Translations under genes and position numbers: made by a program
Source: CAYVHU01 sp964451415
GTDB lineage: Bacteria > Pseudomonadota > Alphaproteobacteria > Rhodospirillales > Magnetovibrionaceae
Assembly: GCA_964451415.1 (NCBI GenBank)
Contig: CAYVHU010000004.1
Coordinates: 62,001-126,000 of the forward strand
Reading direction: 5' to 3'
DNA length: 64,000 nt
The notes under the pieces: model-generated
What the model saw: the letters and a program-made list of their open reading frames with translations, nothing else
Database searches by the model: none
Told to the model about the DNA's origin: nothing
Part shown: piece by piece, positions 1-13,152 of the stretch
Numbering within the stretch: the first letter of the stretch is position 1
How the letters are laid out: each line of letters begins with the position of its first letter

Positions 1-348
1 GCCGGACAGGTGGATGACATCAAGGGACGTATGGATGACATCAAGGCGGCGCGCGAAGCCGCTCAGCCCATGCGGGGGAAAACGGCGGGCTCCACATTTA
101 AGAACCCCGAGGGCGAAAAGGCATGGCGCTTGATCGAGGCCGCCGATTGTCGGGGTTTGCGCGTCGGCGGCGCGCGAGTTTCGCACAAGCACTGCAATTT
201 TTTCATCAACGACGGCACCGCGCGCGCGGCGGATATCGAGGCCCTGGGCAAAGAAGTGCGACGGCGTGTAAGAGAAAATTCAGGCGTCGATCTGGTCTGG
301 GAAATTCGCCGTATCGGCGTCGCGGCGCCCATGGAGGAAACGTCATGA
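1..348 (+). CDS. murB: UDP-N-acetylenolpyruvoylglucosamine reductase MurB, C-terminal part
   Basis: This is the last 115 residues of MurB, the cytoplasmic flavoenzyme that reduces UDP-GlcNAc-enolpyruvate to UDP-MurNAc in peptidoglycan precursor synthesis. The gene runs in from the left edge, so its start is not visible. The visible part has the MurB C-terminal signature GSTFKNP (the Ser is the usual proton donor), followed by the substrate-binding run [16 protein letters not shown] and a late Glu in VWEIRRIG. Just before the GSTFKNP motif the peptide DDIK occurs twice because of a 21-base tandem duplication, which looks like a 7-residue insertion. The stop codon overlaps the ddl start (ATGA), so the two genes are translationally coupled in the mur-fts cluster. 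Confidence 0.93.
   Translation, partial: AGQVDDIKGRMDDIKAAREAAQPMRGKTAGSTFKNPEGEKAWRLIEAADCRGLRVGGARVSHKHCNFFINDGTARAADIEALGKEVRRRVRENSGVDLVWEIRRIGVAAPMEETS
11..46 (+). repeat. 21-bp-period tandem duplication inside murB
   Basis: The 15-mer TGGATGACATCAAGG occurs at 11-25 and again at 32-46, a period of 21. It is in frame and duplicates DDIK plus three linker residues in MurB. Confidence 0.85.
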
Positions 349-1250
349 CGAAGAACGTTGCCGTTTTGATGGGCGGATGGTCGGCGGAACGCGATGTCTC
401 GCTGGTGTCCGGCGCGACGTGCGTCCAAGCGCTGCGCGCAGTTGGCTATTGCGTGACCCCCATCGACGTGCAGCGCGATGTGGGAGCGCTGTTGACGCGC
501 CTCTATCCGAAACCGGACGTGGTTTTCAACGCCTTGCACGGGCGCTGGGGGGAAGATGGCTGCATCCAGGGTCTGCTCGATATTCTGGGTATTGCCTACA
601 CCCATTCAGGGCTGCTCGCTTCGGCTGTTGCGATGGACAAACCCCTGGCCAAACGACTGTTTCGCGAAGCCGGGATTGCGGTGGCCGAAGATCGGATCGT
701 AACGCGTGATGAGGTGTTTGCGGGCAACGTGATGAAGCCGCCCTACGTGGTCAAACCCTTGAACGAAGGTTCCAGCGTCGGCGTGCATATTATTCGTGAA
801 GGCACCAATGAAATGCCATTTGCGCACGAAAGCTGGCCTTACGGGGAAAAGGTTATGGTCGAAGAATTTATCCCCGGGCGAGAATTCACCGTCGCCGTGA
901 TGGGGGGGCGCGCGCTGGCCGTGACCGAGATCGAGACGCAGCACGATTTCTATGACTTCGACGCCAAATATGTCGCGGGTGGTTCAAGGCATCAAATTCC
1001 CGCCGCCATCGCGCCGGACATTTACGACGAAGCGCTGCGTCTGGCCGCGTTGGCGCACCGCACGCTGGGCTGTCGGGGGGTCAGTCGTGCGGATTTTCGT
1101 TTTGACGGCGAAACCCTTTACATTCTGGAAATCAATACCCAGCCGGGGATGACGCCGACATCCCTGGTGCCGGAACAAGCCGCGCATGTGGGGATGAATT
1201 TTCAGGCTCTGGTGTCGTGGATGGTGGATCATGCGGAGTGCGACACATGA
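345..1250 (+). CDS. ddl: D-alanine--D-alanine ligase
   Basis: Makes D-alanyl-D-alanine for the peptidoglycan pentapeptide in the cytoplasm, using ATP. The 301-residue product has the family features in order: N-terminal [17 protein letters not shown], the HGRWGEDG loop, the ATP-grasp region with [15 protein letters not shown] and [11 protein letters not shown], and the C-terminal ligand set DFRFDG...[18 protein letters not shown]. The start is the ATG that overlaps the murB stop. An upstream in-frame start at 123 would only read through murB in another frame. The stop overlaps the ftsQ ATG (ATGA), so murB, ddl and ftsQ are one operon. Located with fts genes, it is the ddlB type. Confidence 0.95.
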   Translation: MTKNVAVLMGGWSAERDVSLVSGATCVQALRAVGYCVTPIDVQRDVGALLTRLYPKPDVVFNALHGRWGEDGCIQGLLDILGIAYTHSGLLASAVAMDKPLAKRLFREAGIAVAEDRIVTRDEVFAGNVMKPPYVVKPLNEGSSVGVHIIREGTNEMPFAHESWPYGEKVMVEEFIPGREFTVAVMGGRALAVTEIETQHDFYDFDAKYVAGGSRHQIPAAIAPDIYDEALRLAALAHRTLGCRGVSRADFRFDGETLYILEINTQPGMTPTSLVPEQAAHVGMNFQALVSWMVDHAECDT

Positions 1251-2107
1251 GAGAAGCCCCGCGAACTCATCCGCGACGCAGGTTCATAGTGCCCTTGTGG
1301 CGGCGAAAGATGACGGCGTTGGTTCTGGCGGCGCTGGTTTTGGCAACCCTGAGTGGTGCGGGGGCGTGGGCATACAAAAGCGGCTGGGTGGCCGAGGGTG
1401 TTAATAATGTTTATGAGGCCTTTATCAAGGTATCCGCAAAACAGGGCTTCACGATCCAGGATGTGATGGTGTCGGGCCGTGGTGAAACGAGCCGTGCAGA
1501 GGTTCTGGCGGCATTGTCCGCGGTGCGCGGCGCGCCGATTTTGAGCTATGACTTTGTCGCCGCGCAGGCGCGTTTGGAAGCCTTGCCGTGGGTGCTGCAA
1601 AGCCGTATAGAACGCCTTTTGCCGGATACCCTGGTGGTTCATCTGGTTGAGCGGCGGCCTTTGGCGCTATGGCAATACAAGGGACGTTTTGCGCTGGTCG
1701 ATGAAGACGGCGCGGTCATCACGCGCAAAGGACTGGGACGTTTTTCGAGCCTGTTTCAAGTGGTGGGCGCGCAGGCCCCCGATCATGTGGGGGGGCTGTT
1801 GGAATTGCTGGCGACGCAGCCGCGTCTGAAAGACCGGGTGAAGGCGGCGGTGCGCGTTGGGGCGCGGCGTTGGGATCTGGTGATGAAATCGGGCGTCGAT
1901 GTGCGGCTTCCGGAACAAGGCGCACCTCAGGCGTGGGCGCGTCTTGCGGTGTTGCAACGCAAAACCGATATCCTGGATCGCGATGTGCGGGTTCTCGATT
2001 TGCGCATGTCCGATCGTGTGATCGTGCGCCGCCGTGTGCCGGCGCGACGGTTTAAAACATCGCCGGCCAAACCTGGAAAATCGTTCAATTCGGCTCAAAC
2101 AACGTAA
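1247..2107 (+). CDS. ftsQ: Cell division protein FtsQ
   Basis: A bitopic inner-membrane protein of the divisome that links FtsA/FtsZ-side proteins to the FtsBL/FtsWI synthase. The product is 286 residues with a short basic cytoplasmic tail ([13 protein letters not shown]), one membrane segment near residues 20-42, and then a POTRA domain beginning [23 protein letters not shown]. This is followed by the FtsQ domain containing [30 protein letters not shown]. The start chosen is the ATG overlapping the ddl stop. The Arg/Lys-rich tail end is ordinary for alphaproteobacterial FtsQ. It is followed by ftsA after 35 bases. Confidence 0.93.
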   Translation: MREAPRTHPRRRFIVPLWRRKMTALVLAALVLATLSGAGAWAYKSGWVAEGVNNVYEAFIKVSAKQGFTIQDVMVSGRGETSRAEVLAALSAVRGAPILSYDFVAAQARLEALPWVLQSRIERLLPDTLVVHLVERRPLALWQYKGRFALVDEDGAVITRKGLGRFSSLFQVVGAQAPDHVGGLLELLATQPRLKDRVKAAVRVGARRWDLVMKSGVDVRLPEQGAPQAWARLAVLQRKTDILDRDVRVLDLRMSDRVIVRRRVPARRFKTSPAKPGKSFNSAQTT

Positions 2108-2142
2108 ACGCAAGAACACGCTCCGAAAGGGGGCGACAGGTA

Positions 2143-3411
2143 ATGTATCGTAACACGGCCCAGACAAAGACAAGAAGCGGATTGGTGGCGACACTAGACA
2201 TCGGGACCTCCAAGGTTACATGTCTGATTGCGCGCCATGATGGCGCCTGCGCACCGCGTATCGTCGGCATTGGGCACCACGTTTCCAAAGGCGTGCACCA
2301 TGGCGCCATTGTCGATATGGATGCAGCCGAAACGGCCGTGCGCGCCGCCGTCGGCGCGGCGGAAGAAATGGCCGGGTGCACCATTCAAAAGGTGACGGTG
2401 GCCGTGTCCGGCACGCATGTTCGTTCAAAACTTATGACTTTCGACGTTGCCATCGCCGGCCATGAAATCGGCGATCAAGATCTGCGCCATGTCCTGGACG
2501 CCAGACGATTGGCTGCGGAGTTGCCCGAAGATCGGCGCATCATCCACACCATCGTGGTCGGGTATTCCATTGACGGTTACCGTGGCGTGCGTGATCCGCG
2601 CGGCATGTTTGCGGAACGACTGGGGGTTAATTTGCATGTTGTGACGGCCAGCGCCAATGCCCTGCGCAATGTGGAAACCTGTGTTGAGCGGTGTCATCTG
2701 GGCGTGGAATCCTACGTGATCGCGCCCTACGCTTCGGCTCTTTCCGCGCTGGTTGAAGATGAAATGAAACTGGGCGTGACATTGATCGATTTGGGTGGCG
2801 GCACCACCAACATCGCCGTCTTTTTTGACGGCGAACTGGTTCACGCCGATTGCGTGGCGGTGGGCGGGGATAACGTCACCCAGGATATTGCTCGCGGTTT
2901 GTCGACGCCGGTGCAGCATGGCGAGCGTATGAAAACGCTTTACGGCAACTGCATGCCCTCGCCATCGGACGATCGCGAAGTCATCAAGGTGCCCTTGATC
3001 GGCGAGGAACAAAGCGGTGAAACCAACGTGGTGCCGCGCTCCATGCTGGTGGGAATTATTCGCCCGCGCATGGAAGAAACCTTCGAGCTGGTGCGCGAAC
3101 GTCTCAACGTGGCCGGGTTTGAAAAGCTCTCGGGCCCCCGCGTGGTTTTGACCGGCGGGGCGAGTTTGCTGCCCGGTGTGCGCGAACTGGCGGGAGAGAT
3201 CTTGGGCAAGGCCCAGGTGCGCATGGCCAAGCCTCGTTACTTGGAAGGAATGGCCGAAGCCGCAAGTGGTCCGCAGTTTTCATCGTGTGTGGGATTGATC
3301 GTTCATACCCTTGAATCGCCTGAACGATTCCAGGGCCGCACCTACCGGCCAAAGGACAGGCCGGGCACACGTTTGGGACGTATCGGGCTATGGTTGCGTG
3401 AAAATTTGTGA
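2143..3411 (+). CDS. ftsA: Cell division protein FtsA
   Basis: Actin-like ATPase that tethers FtsZ to the membrane and recruits later divisome proteins. At 422 residues it has normal length. Motifs visible are the phosphate-1 loop LDIGTSKVTCLIA near residue 18, the phosphate-2 loop LIDLGGGTTNIAVF near 216, and the adenosine motif VVLTGGASLLPGVREL near 335. The C terminus carries a basic, hydrophobic helix (LGRIGLWLREN) that fits the membrane-targeting sequence. A purine-rich stretch (GAAAGGGGG) lies just upstream of the ATG. It is followed by a 137-base intergenic region before ftsZ. Confidence 0.96.
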   Translation: MYRNTAQTKTRSGLVATLDIGTSKVTCLIARHDGACAPRIVGIGHHVSKGVHHGAIVDMDAAETAVRAAVGAAEEMAGCTIQKVTVAVSGTHVRSKLMTFDVAIAGHEIGDQDLRHVLDARRLAAELPEDRRIIHTIVVGYSIDGYRGVRDPRGMFAERLGVNLHVVTASANALRNVETCVERCHLGVESYVIAPYASALSALVEDEMKLGVTLIDLGGGTTNIAVFFDGELVHADCVAVGGDNVTQDIARGLSTPVQHGERMKTLYGNCMPSPSDDREVIKVPLIGEEQSGETNVVPRSMLVGIIRPRMEETFELVRERLNVAGFEKLSGPRVVLTGGASLLPGVRELAGEILGKAQVRMAKPRYLEGMAEAASGPQFSSCVGLIVHTLESPERFQGRTYRPKDRPGTRLGRIGLWLRENL

Positions 3412-3426
3412 GAATGAAGTAATGAG

Positions 3427-3439
3427 TCAGAAATTCTGA
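3427..3439. promoter_or_regulatory. 13-bp palindrome upstream of ftsZ
   Basis: TCAGAA-A-TTCTGA is a perfect palindrome with one central base, 15 bases after the ftsA stop and 110 bases before the ftsZ start. It could be an operator for ftsZ transcription or a small hairpin at the ftsA end. No following T tract was seen. The function is unknown. Confidence 0.3.
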
Positions 3440-3548
3440 AGGACTCGCATTAGAAAAAAGAATGTGAAATCGGCATTAATTCATCAAAGAGAAACCAAAT
3501 TTTAAGGGTTTCAGGTGAGAAATAAAGAAACGGGTGGAGCGAACAGTC

Positions 3549-5246
3549 ATGAGTATCAACTTGAGCGTACCGCAGAACGAAATCGTCGATTTGAAGCCGC
3601 GGATCACCGTGGTGGGTGCGGGCGGTGCGGGTGGAAATGCCGTCAACAATATGATCAACGCCAAGCTGGAAGGTGTGGATTTCGTCGTCGCCAACACCGA
3701 TGCGCAGGCCTTGACCTTTTCCCTGACGGATCGGCGCATCCAGTTGGGCTCGGGACTGACCCAGGGGCTGGGCGCGGGATCGAAGCCGGAGATCGGGCGT
3801 GCGGCGGCGGAAGAATCCATCGATGAACTCAGCGAACACTTGAAGGGTTCGCACATGGTTTTCATCGCCGCTGGAATGGGGGGCGGCACGGGAACCGGTG
3901 CGGCGCCTGTGATCGCGCGTGTGGCGCGCGACCTGGGAGTGCTCACCGTTGGTGTTGTGACCAAGCCGTTTCACTTTGAGGGCCAGCACCGCCAGCGCAT
4001 TGCCGAAAAGGGCATTGAAGAGCTTGAACAGTACGTCGATACCTTGATCATTATTCCCAATCAGAATCTGTTTCGCGTTGCCAACGAAAAAACGACATTT
4101 GCAGATGCTTTCAAGATGGCGGACGATGTGCTGCATTCGGGTGTGCGCGGCATCACCGATCTGATGGTCATGCCCGGCCTCATCAACCTGGACTTTGCCG
4201 ACGTGCGTTCGATCATGAGCGAGATGGGCAAAGCCATGATGGGCACCGGCGAAGCCGAAGGGGAACGCCGCGCCTTGGATGCTGCGGAAGCGGCAATTTC
4301 CAACCCGCTTCTGGATGATACTTCCATGGCCGGTGCGAACGGCGTGTTGATTAACATCACCGGCGGTGCGGACATGACTTTGTTCGAGGTTGACGAAGCC
4401 GCCAACCGTATCCGTTCGGAGGTTGAAGAGGACGCCTATATCATCTTCGGTTCTACCTTTGACGACAGTCTTGAAGGCCGTTTGCGTGTTTCCGTGGTTG
4501 CCACCGGCATTGACGCCGCACGTCAGGTGCGTCCGCAACCGGAGGTTCTGGACGTGCATGCGCAAGAAGCCGAAGCGCCCAAACCCGAAAACCCCGCACA
4601 AACGCAGCCGGTGCTGAACTTGAGCGTTGCGCAGATCCTGACTGACAAACACGCTGCTGTTTCTGCTGTGTTGAGCGGCGTGGATGAAGAACCTAGGGGT
4701 GGCGAATCGGCTTTTGAAGCTGCGCCACAAAATCCAGACGGAATGTCCGGTGAGGCTGCCCCGGTGGGCACGGATGCCCCGGCGGGCATGCCAAATGCAC
4801 ACTCAGAAGAGGCCTTCATTCCATCGCACCCACCGGCACAAGCGCGCCATCAAGAAGCGCACGTGGATCCCATGGCTGAGGCTGCCTTGGTCAACGGTGC
4901 GCGCAGTGCGCCTGGAGGTAAGAAATCAAAGGGACCGAGCTTGTTTGAACGGGTTACGGGCGGTGCCAAAAGCAAGGTATCCTTGTTCGGAAAATCCAAG
5001 ACGGATCGGGATATTCCCCCACCGACGACAACACAATCGCATGTTGATAAGACCTCATCTGCTCAATCCCTGGCCGTTCAATCGTCGGCTGTTCACGCCC
5101 GTCCACAACCGGCTTTGCGCAGCCGCGGCTCGGCGTTGGCGGAACCGACGCTGGGCGGTCTCGACCCGGAAGAACGATTGCGCAGCGCTGCGGGAGAAGA
5201 TGATCTTCTGGACATTCCGGCCTTCTTACGTCGTCAGGCCAATTAG
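3549..5246 (+). CDS. ftsZ: Cell division protein FtsZ (long C-terminal linker)
   Basis: Tubulin-like GTPase that forms the Z ring. The N-terminal 320 residues are canonical: [18 protein letters not shown], the tubulin signature [11 protein letters not shown], and the T7 loop [11 protein letters not shown]. After the globular domain comes a roughly 230-residue low-complexity linker rich in Pro, Ala, Glu and Ser, then a basic patch and the terminal peptide [13 protein letters not shown], the usual FtsA-binding tail. At 565 residues it is longer than the gammaproteobacterial form, as is common in alphaproteobacteria. I place the start at the ATG at 3549 because GGAG lies 9 bases before it. A GTG at 3534 is the alternative. 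Confidence 0.96.
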   Translation: MSINLSVPQNEIVDLKPRITVVGAGGAGGNAVNNMINAKLEGVDFVVANTDAQALTFSLTDRRIQLGSGLTQGLGAGSKPEIGRAAAEESIDELSEHLKGSHMVFIAAGMGGGTGTGAAPVIARVARDLGVLTVGVVTKPFHFEGQHRQRIAEKGIEELEQYVDTLIIIPNQNLFRVANEKTTFADAFKMADDVLHSGVRGITDLMVMPGLINLDFADVRSIMSEMGKAMMGTGEAEGERRALDAAEAAISNPLLDDTSMAGANGVLINITGGADMTLFEVDEAANRIRSEVEEDAYIIFGSTFDDSLEGRLRVSVVATGIDAARQVRPQPEVLDVHAQEAEAPKPENPAQTQPVLNLSVAQILTDKHAAVSAVLSGVDEEPRGGESAFEAAPQNPDGMSGEAAPVGTDAPAGMPNAHSEEAFIPSHPPAQARHQEAHVDPMAEAALVNGARSAPGGKKSKGPSLFERVTGGAKSKVSLFGKSKTDRDIPPPTTTQSHVDKTSSAQSLAVQSSAVHARPQPALRSRGSALAEPTLGGLDPEERLRSAAGEDDLLDIPAFLRRQAN

Positions 5247-5268
5247 ATGGTGGGGATTGAGGTTACGT

Positions 5269-6483
5269 TTAATCCTCGTGCGTGTGGGTGCGTTCCCACT
5301 TGGTGATGTAGTCTCGTGTCAGCGGGACCGTGTCGCGGCGCTTGGAAACCTGGATCTGGAAGTTGTAATGATCGCCGTAGCGAAAGGCCGATTCGCTGAG
5401 CGCCAGGTAGAATTCCCACATGCGACAGAACCGTTCGTCAAAGAGATTTTTGATTTGATCTCGGTTGGCCTGGAAACGCTGACGCCAGGCCGCCAGGGTG
5501 TAGGCGTAATGCAAGCGAAGAATTTCGATATCGTCGATCCATAGCCCGTTTTTTTCGATGGCCGGCAGCACTTCGGAGAGGGCCGGAGAATAGCCCCCGG
5601 GGAAAATGTATTTGCGCAACCACGCGCAGGTTGTGGACGGGCCGTTCATGCGGCCGATGGCGTGGAGGATACACACGCCGTCATCTTTCAAAAGGTCTTT
5701 TATCCTGGCGAAGAATTCTTCGTAATAGTGAACGCCGACATGTTCGAACATACCGATCGAAACGATGCGATCGTATTTTCCATTTTCCTCGCGGTAGTCG
5801 CGAAGATGGAATTGGACGGTTTCGCTTACACCTTCTTCGGCGGCGCGCTGAACGGAGAGTTTCAACTGTTCGTCCGACAAGGTCAATCCGGTGACGTTTC
5901 CGCCGCCGGCCTTGGCGAGATGGATGGCCATCCCCCCCCATCCCGACCCGATGTCGAGAATACGCTGCCCGGGATGCAGGAGCAGTTTTGCCGCCAGATG
6001 CCTTTTTTTATTGTCTTGTGCGGTTTCCAGGTCGTCGTTTGGGGTTTTGAAATAGGCGCACGAATATTGCAGGTCTTGATCGAGGAACAGCCTGTAAAGC
6101 CGGTTGGACAGATCGTAATGGTGGGAGACATGGTCACGTGCGCGTGGGATCGGGTTGTACTGCTGCCAGAAGCGCAACAGGATTGATAGACGTTCAAGCA
6201 CGGCGTACATGGGGATGTTCGCCGCCGCAGTCAGGTTGCTTGTGACAATTTCGAGGAGTTCCGCCAACGTACCCTTTTCAAGGCTCAGAGTGCCGTCCAC
6301 GTAGGCCTCACCGAGATAAAGGCACGGGTTGAAGAACAATTTTGTGTGCAAGGCGCGCTCGTGCAGTTTGACGCGCACCTCAGGGCCGGGGGTGCCGCCA
6401 TACACATGTGTCTTTGCGTTGGCGTCGATAACCGTGAGCGTTCCTGTGAGGACCAATTTTTCAAGCAAACGTGATAGGAGCAC
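5269..6483 (-). CDS. cfa: Cyclopropane-fatty-acyl-phospholipid synthase
   Basis: S-adenosylmethionine-dependent enzyme that adds a methylene across cis double bonds of membrane phospholipid acyl chains, often in stationary phase or under acid stress. The 404-residue product shows the family order: an N-terminal domain with FFNPCLYLGEAYVDG, then RDHVSHHYDLSNRLYRLFLDQDLQYSCAYF, the SAM motif ILDIGSGWGGMAIHLA, and FEHVGVHYYEEFF followed by HAIGR. It is on the opposite strand to all neighbours, convergent with ftsZ and divergent from lpxC, so it looks inserted into an otherwise colinear division cluster. The call is secure at family level. The exact lipid specificity is inferred. Confidence 0.93.
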   Translation of the reverse strand: MLLSRLLEKLVLTGTLTVIDANAKTHVYGGTPGPEVRVKLHERALHTKLFFNPCLYLGEAYVDGTLSLEKGTLAELLEIVTSNLTAAANIPMYAVLERLSILLRFWQQYNPIPRARDHVSHHYDLSNRLYRLFLDQDLQYSCAYFKTPNDDLETAQDNKKRHLAAKLLLHPGQRILDIGSGWGGMAIHLAKAGGGNVTGLTLSDEQLKLSVQRAAEEGVSETVQFHLRDYREENGKYDRIVSIGMFEHVGVHYYEEFFARIKDLLKDDGVCILHAIGRMNGPSTTCAWLRKYIFPGGYSPALSEVLPAIEKNGLWIDDIEILRLHYAYTLAAWRQRFQANRDQIKNLFDERFCRMWEFYLALSESAFRYGDHYNFQIQVSKRRDTVPLTRDYITKWERTHTHED

Positions 6484-6804
6484 GGCGGACCTCCACGATC
6501 AATTTACATTCGGTCAGTTTGTCGATGGCGGTATGTTGGTGGCCTTTTAAAAGTGGGGTGAGAAAAGACACATCAGTGCGCAACGAAGCCTATCATATTT
6601 CGTCGCCGATGTTGATCCTGCGCGGTGGTGACAAAATGCGACGCGCACTTGTAACAAAAGGAAACACTGTTTGATTTGAGTGCTTAAGGCCTTAGATGCT
6701 ACACAATGCTACAGACGAACTGGATGCGTGTGATGTTGGATGCGTGTGAGAAAGCCAGTTACGAAAAAGCAGGCCTTGAGGATATCGGGAAAGTGAGATC
6801 GCGT
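6484..6804. other. Intergenic region between divergent cfa and lpxC
   Basis: About 320 bases separate the two divergent genes and must hold both promoters. A reading frame open from 6706 extends lpxC upstream, but that part is built from small duplications: ATGCTACA at 6696 and 6706, and TGGATGCGTGTGA at 6721 and 6737. It does not look like LpxC, so I treat it as untranslated. No clear promoter hexamer pair was found. Confidence 0.4.
6721..6750 (+). repeat. 16-bp-period tandem duplication upstream of lpxC
   Basis: TGGATGCGTGTGA occurs at 6721-6733 and 6737-6749, a period of 16, in the lpxC leader. Confidence 0.8.
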
Positions 6805-7791
6805 ATGGGGGTTTTGGACAGCACGGGTATTGCGGAAGATCGCGCCATTGTCGTGAAGCAGAAGACGCTGAAAAGCGCCATCAGTTGCACGGGCGTCGGC
6901 TTGCACTCGGGTGAAAAGGTTTCCATGACCATCATTCCTGCGGATGTGGATGCGGGAATTACGTTCAGGCGTACCGACGTTGCCGGTCAGGCGATGGAGG
7001 TGAAAGCCGCTTTCAACAGCGTTTGCGATACCCGCATGTGCACGACCATCGGTGTGCAGGGGAAGTCCATTGGGACCGTTGAGCATCTTATGGCGGCCCT
7101 TGCAGGGGCGGGAATCGACAACGCTTTGATCGAACTCGGCGGTGCGGAAGTCCCCGTCATGGACGGCAGTGCGGCACCCTTTTTGTTTTTGATCGATTGT
7201 GCGGGCGTGGTCGAGCAAGATGCGCCGCGCAAGGCGATTCGCGTGCGCAGGCTCGTTAAAGTCGGCGATGGTGAGACAAGCGCGGCCTTAAGCCCGTCGG
7301 CGGGTTTTTCCATTGATTTTGCGATTGATTTTTCCAGCCCGGCGGTGGGGCGGCAAGCGATGACGTTGGGCCTCAATGGGGGCATCTTTAAAGACGAGAT
7401 TGCACGTGCGCGGACCTTCGGTTTTCTGCACGAGGCCGAAGCCTTGTGGGCGGCCGGATTGGCCAAGGGGGCGTCCCTCGACAATGCCGTGGTGGTGAGT
7501 GGCGACAAGATCATGAACGAAGACGGTCTGCGCTTCGACGATGAATGCGTGCGTCATAAAATTCTCGATGCATTTGGCGATCTGTACATGGCGGGCGCGC
7601 CGATTCTGGGCCATTACACGGGGTATCGTTCCAGCCATGCGCTCAACAATCAGTTGTTGCACGCTTTGTTCGCCGACGCCCGGAACTATGAAATCGTCGA
7701 TATGTGTGTTTCCGACGCGCGTGCCGTTGCCCCCCGAGGCGGATCGTCGTGGACCCGTGACGGCGTTGCGGCCAGCCCCGTCACGGTTTGA
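6805..7791 (+). CDS. lpxC: UDP-3-O-acyl-N-acetylglucosamine deacetylase LpxC
   Basis: Zinc enzyme of the committed step of lipid A synthesis. Conserved motifs are TLKSAISCTGVGLHSG at the N terminus, the zinc ligand in GTVEHLMAALAG, VPVMDGSAAPFL, and the second zinc/catalytic region HKILDAFGDLYMAGAPILGHYTGYRSSHALNN. The frame is open from 6706, but homologues usually begin shortly before the TLKSAISCTG motif. I therefore chose the ATG at 6805 (MGVLDSTG...), giving 328 residues; other starts are possible. The last four residues PVTV and the stop lie in the first unit of a 20-bp tandem repeat, so the C terminus is defined by that repeat. Confidence 0.92.
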   Translation: MGVLDSTGIAEDRAIVVKQKTLKSAISCTGVGLHSGEKVSMTIIPADVDAGITFRRTDVAGQAMEVKAAFNSVCDTRMCTTIGVQGKSIGTVEHLMAALAGAGIDNALIELGGAEVPVMDGSAAPFLFLIDCAGVVEQDAPRKAIRVRRLVKVGDGETSAALSPSAGFSIDFAIDFSSPAVGRQAMTLGLNGGIFKDEIARARTFGFLHEAEALWAAGLAKGASLDNAVVVSGDKIMNEDGLRFDDECVRHKILDAFGDLYMAGAPILGHYTGYRSSHALNNQLLHALFADARNYEIVDMCVSDARAVAPRGGSSWTRDGVAASPVTV

Positions 7792-7855
7792 TGAGCCCCG
7801 TCACGGTTTGATGAGACCCGTCACGGTTTGATGAGTTTCCCCACGGTTTGTGTCC
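7776..7855 (+). repeat. 20-bp tandem repeat across the lpxC stop codon
   Basis: CCCCGTCACGGTTTGATGAG occurs at 7776-7795 and 7796-7815, with one mismatch at 7816-7835 and a degenerate copy at 7836-7855. The lpxC stop TGA (7789-7791) is in unit 1. The unit length is not a multiple of three, so copy-number change does not simply extend the protein. Confidence 0.9.
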
Positions 7856-7934
7856 CCTTCTTGTTTTGTTCCGACACTCGATTTCCTTTTCATTCTCGGA
7901 CTTATCTGCTTGTCGAAAGGTTCGTCATGGGGTC

Positions 7935-7965
7935 TGGACACGGTGCACCGACCCCATGATATAAT
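7935..7965 (+). promoter_or_regulatory. Candidate sigma-70 promoter for bamD
   Basis: A perfect -10 box TATAAT at 7960-7965 is preceded by TGGACA at 7935-7940 (5 of 6 matches to TTGACA) with a 19-base spacer. It lies 51 bases before the bamD ATG and after the lpxC repeat. This suggests that bamD has its own promoter. Confidence 0.5.
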
Positions 7966-8016
7966 CCGCGCGTTCTTTGTTTATCCAAACGACCCCAAAA
8001 CGGCATCGGAACGACC

Positions 8017-8826
8017 ATGGCCTCACGTACACCGACTTTGTTGATCGCGCTTGTTTTTGCGGCGGTGCTGAGCCTTTCTGCGTGCTCAAGCACGAAAAAC
8101 GCGGCGGACAAGGCCTACAAGGAGAAATCCGTTGCGCAATTGTACAATGTCGCCGTCGATGCCCTGGAAAAAGGGAATTACGAAAGTGCGTCTTTGAAAT
8201 TCGACGAAGTCGAACGTCAGCACCCGTATTCGAACTGGGCGGTTAAATCTCAGATCATGTCGGCCTACAGCTTGTACATGGCCAATCAGTACGACGCCGC
8301 CGTCGTGGCTCTTGATCGCTTTATCGAATTGCATCCTTCCAACAAGGATACGGACTATGCCTACTACTTGAAGGCGCTGAGTTATTACGAGCAGATTTCC
8401 GATGTGGGCCGTGATCAGAAAATGACGCAGTTGGCGCTTAAAACCTTGAAGGAACTGGTGAAGCGTTTTCCTAAAAGCAACTACAGCCGCGACGCCAAGT
8501 TGAAGATCGATTTGACCAACGACCATCTTGCGGGCAAAGAGATGGCGATCGGACGTTATTATCAGTCGCGCCGGCAGTGGTTGGCGGCGATCAATCGGTT
8601 TGATAACGTGGTGAAGGTTTATCAGACCACCACGCATACGCCGGAAGCGCTGGAGCGTTTGACGGAAAGCTATCTTGCTCTAGGACTGCGCGCGGAAGCA
8701 CAAAAAACAGCCGCCATTTTGGGGCGGAACTTTCCTTCAAGCCGTTGGTATGTGGATGCTTACAGGCTTTTAAAGGACCCGAATTTCAGGATGTCCAAGG
8801 CGAAACCCTGGTACAAAATCTGGTGA
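8017..8826 (+). CDS. bamD: Outer-membrane assembly lipoprotein BamD (ComL/YfiO)
   Basis: Periplasmic lipoprotein partner of BamA in outer-membrane beta-barrel insertion. The 269-residue product starts with a lipoprotein signal peptide (ALVFAAVLSLSAC, lipobox Cys near residue 23). TPR-like helices follow: LYNVAVDALEKGNYESASLKFDEVERQHPYS, NQYDAAVVALDRFIELHP, and later YYQSRRQWLAAINRF. The end is the typical SRWYVDAYRLL stretch. The lpxC-bamD-recN-ligA order is common in alphaproteobacteria, which supports the call. Confidence 0.94.
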   Translation: MASRTPTLLIALVFAAVLSLSACSSTKNAADKAYKEKSVAQLYNVAVDALEKGNYESASLKFDEVERQHPYSNWAVKSQIMSAYSLYMANQYDAAVVALDRFIELHPSNKDTDYAYYLKALSYYEQISDVGRDQKMTQLALKTLKELVKRFPKSNYSRDAKLKIDLTNDHLAGKEMAIGRYYQSRRQWLAAINRFDNVVKVYQTTTHTPEALERLTESYLALGLRAEAQKTAAILGRNFPSSRWYVDAYRLLKDPNFRMSKAKPWYKIW

Positions 8827-8877
8827 CGGAAAGAAACTTGTGATGGCTGGATCTTGTGATGTGAGGCGCGCCGGATC

Positions 8878-13143
<4,266 letters not shown>

Positions 13144-13152
13144 AGCGGTTCC

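Noticed and set aside
3450..4802. Long minus-strand open frame opposite ftsZ (about 450 codons)
   Set aside because: It mirrors the codon pattern of ftsZ, has no domain-like content and no ribosome site. It is a shadow of a GC-rich gene.
6706..6804. Upstream extension of LpxC from 6706
   Set aside because: The extra 33 residues come from small DNA duplications and do not resemble LpxC N termini, which begin shortly before TLKSAISCTG.
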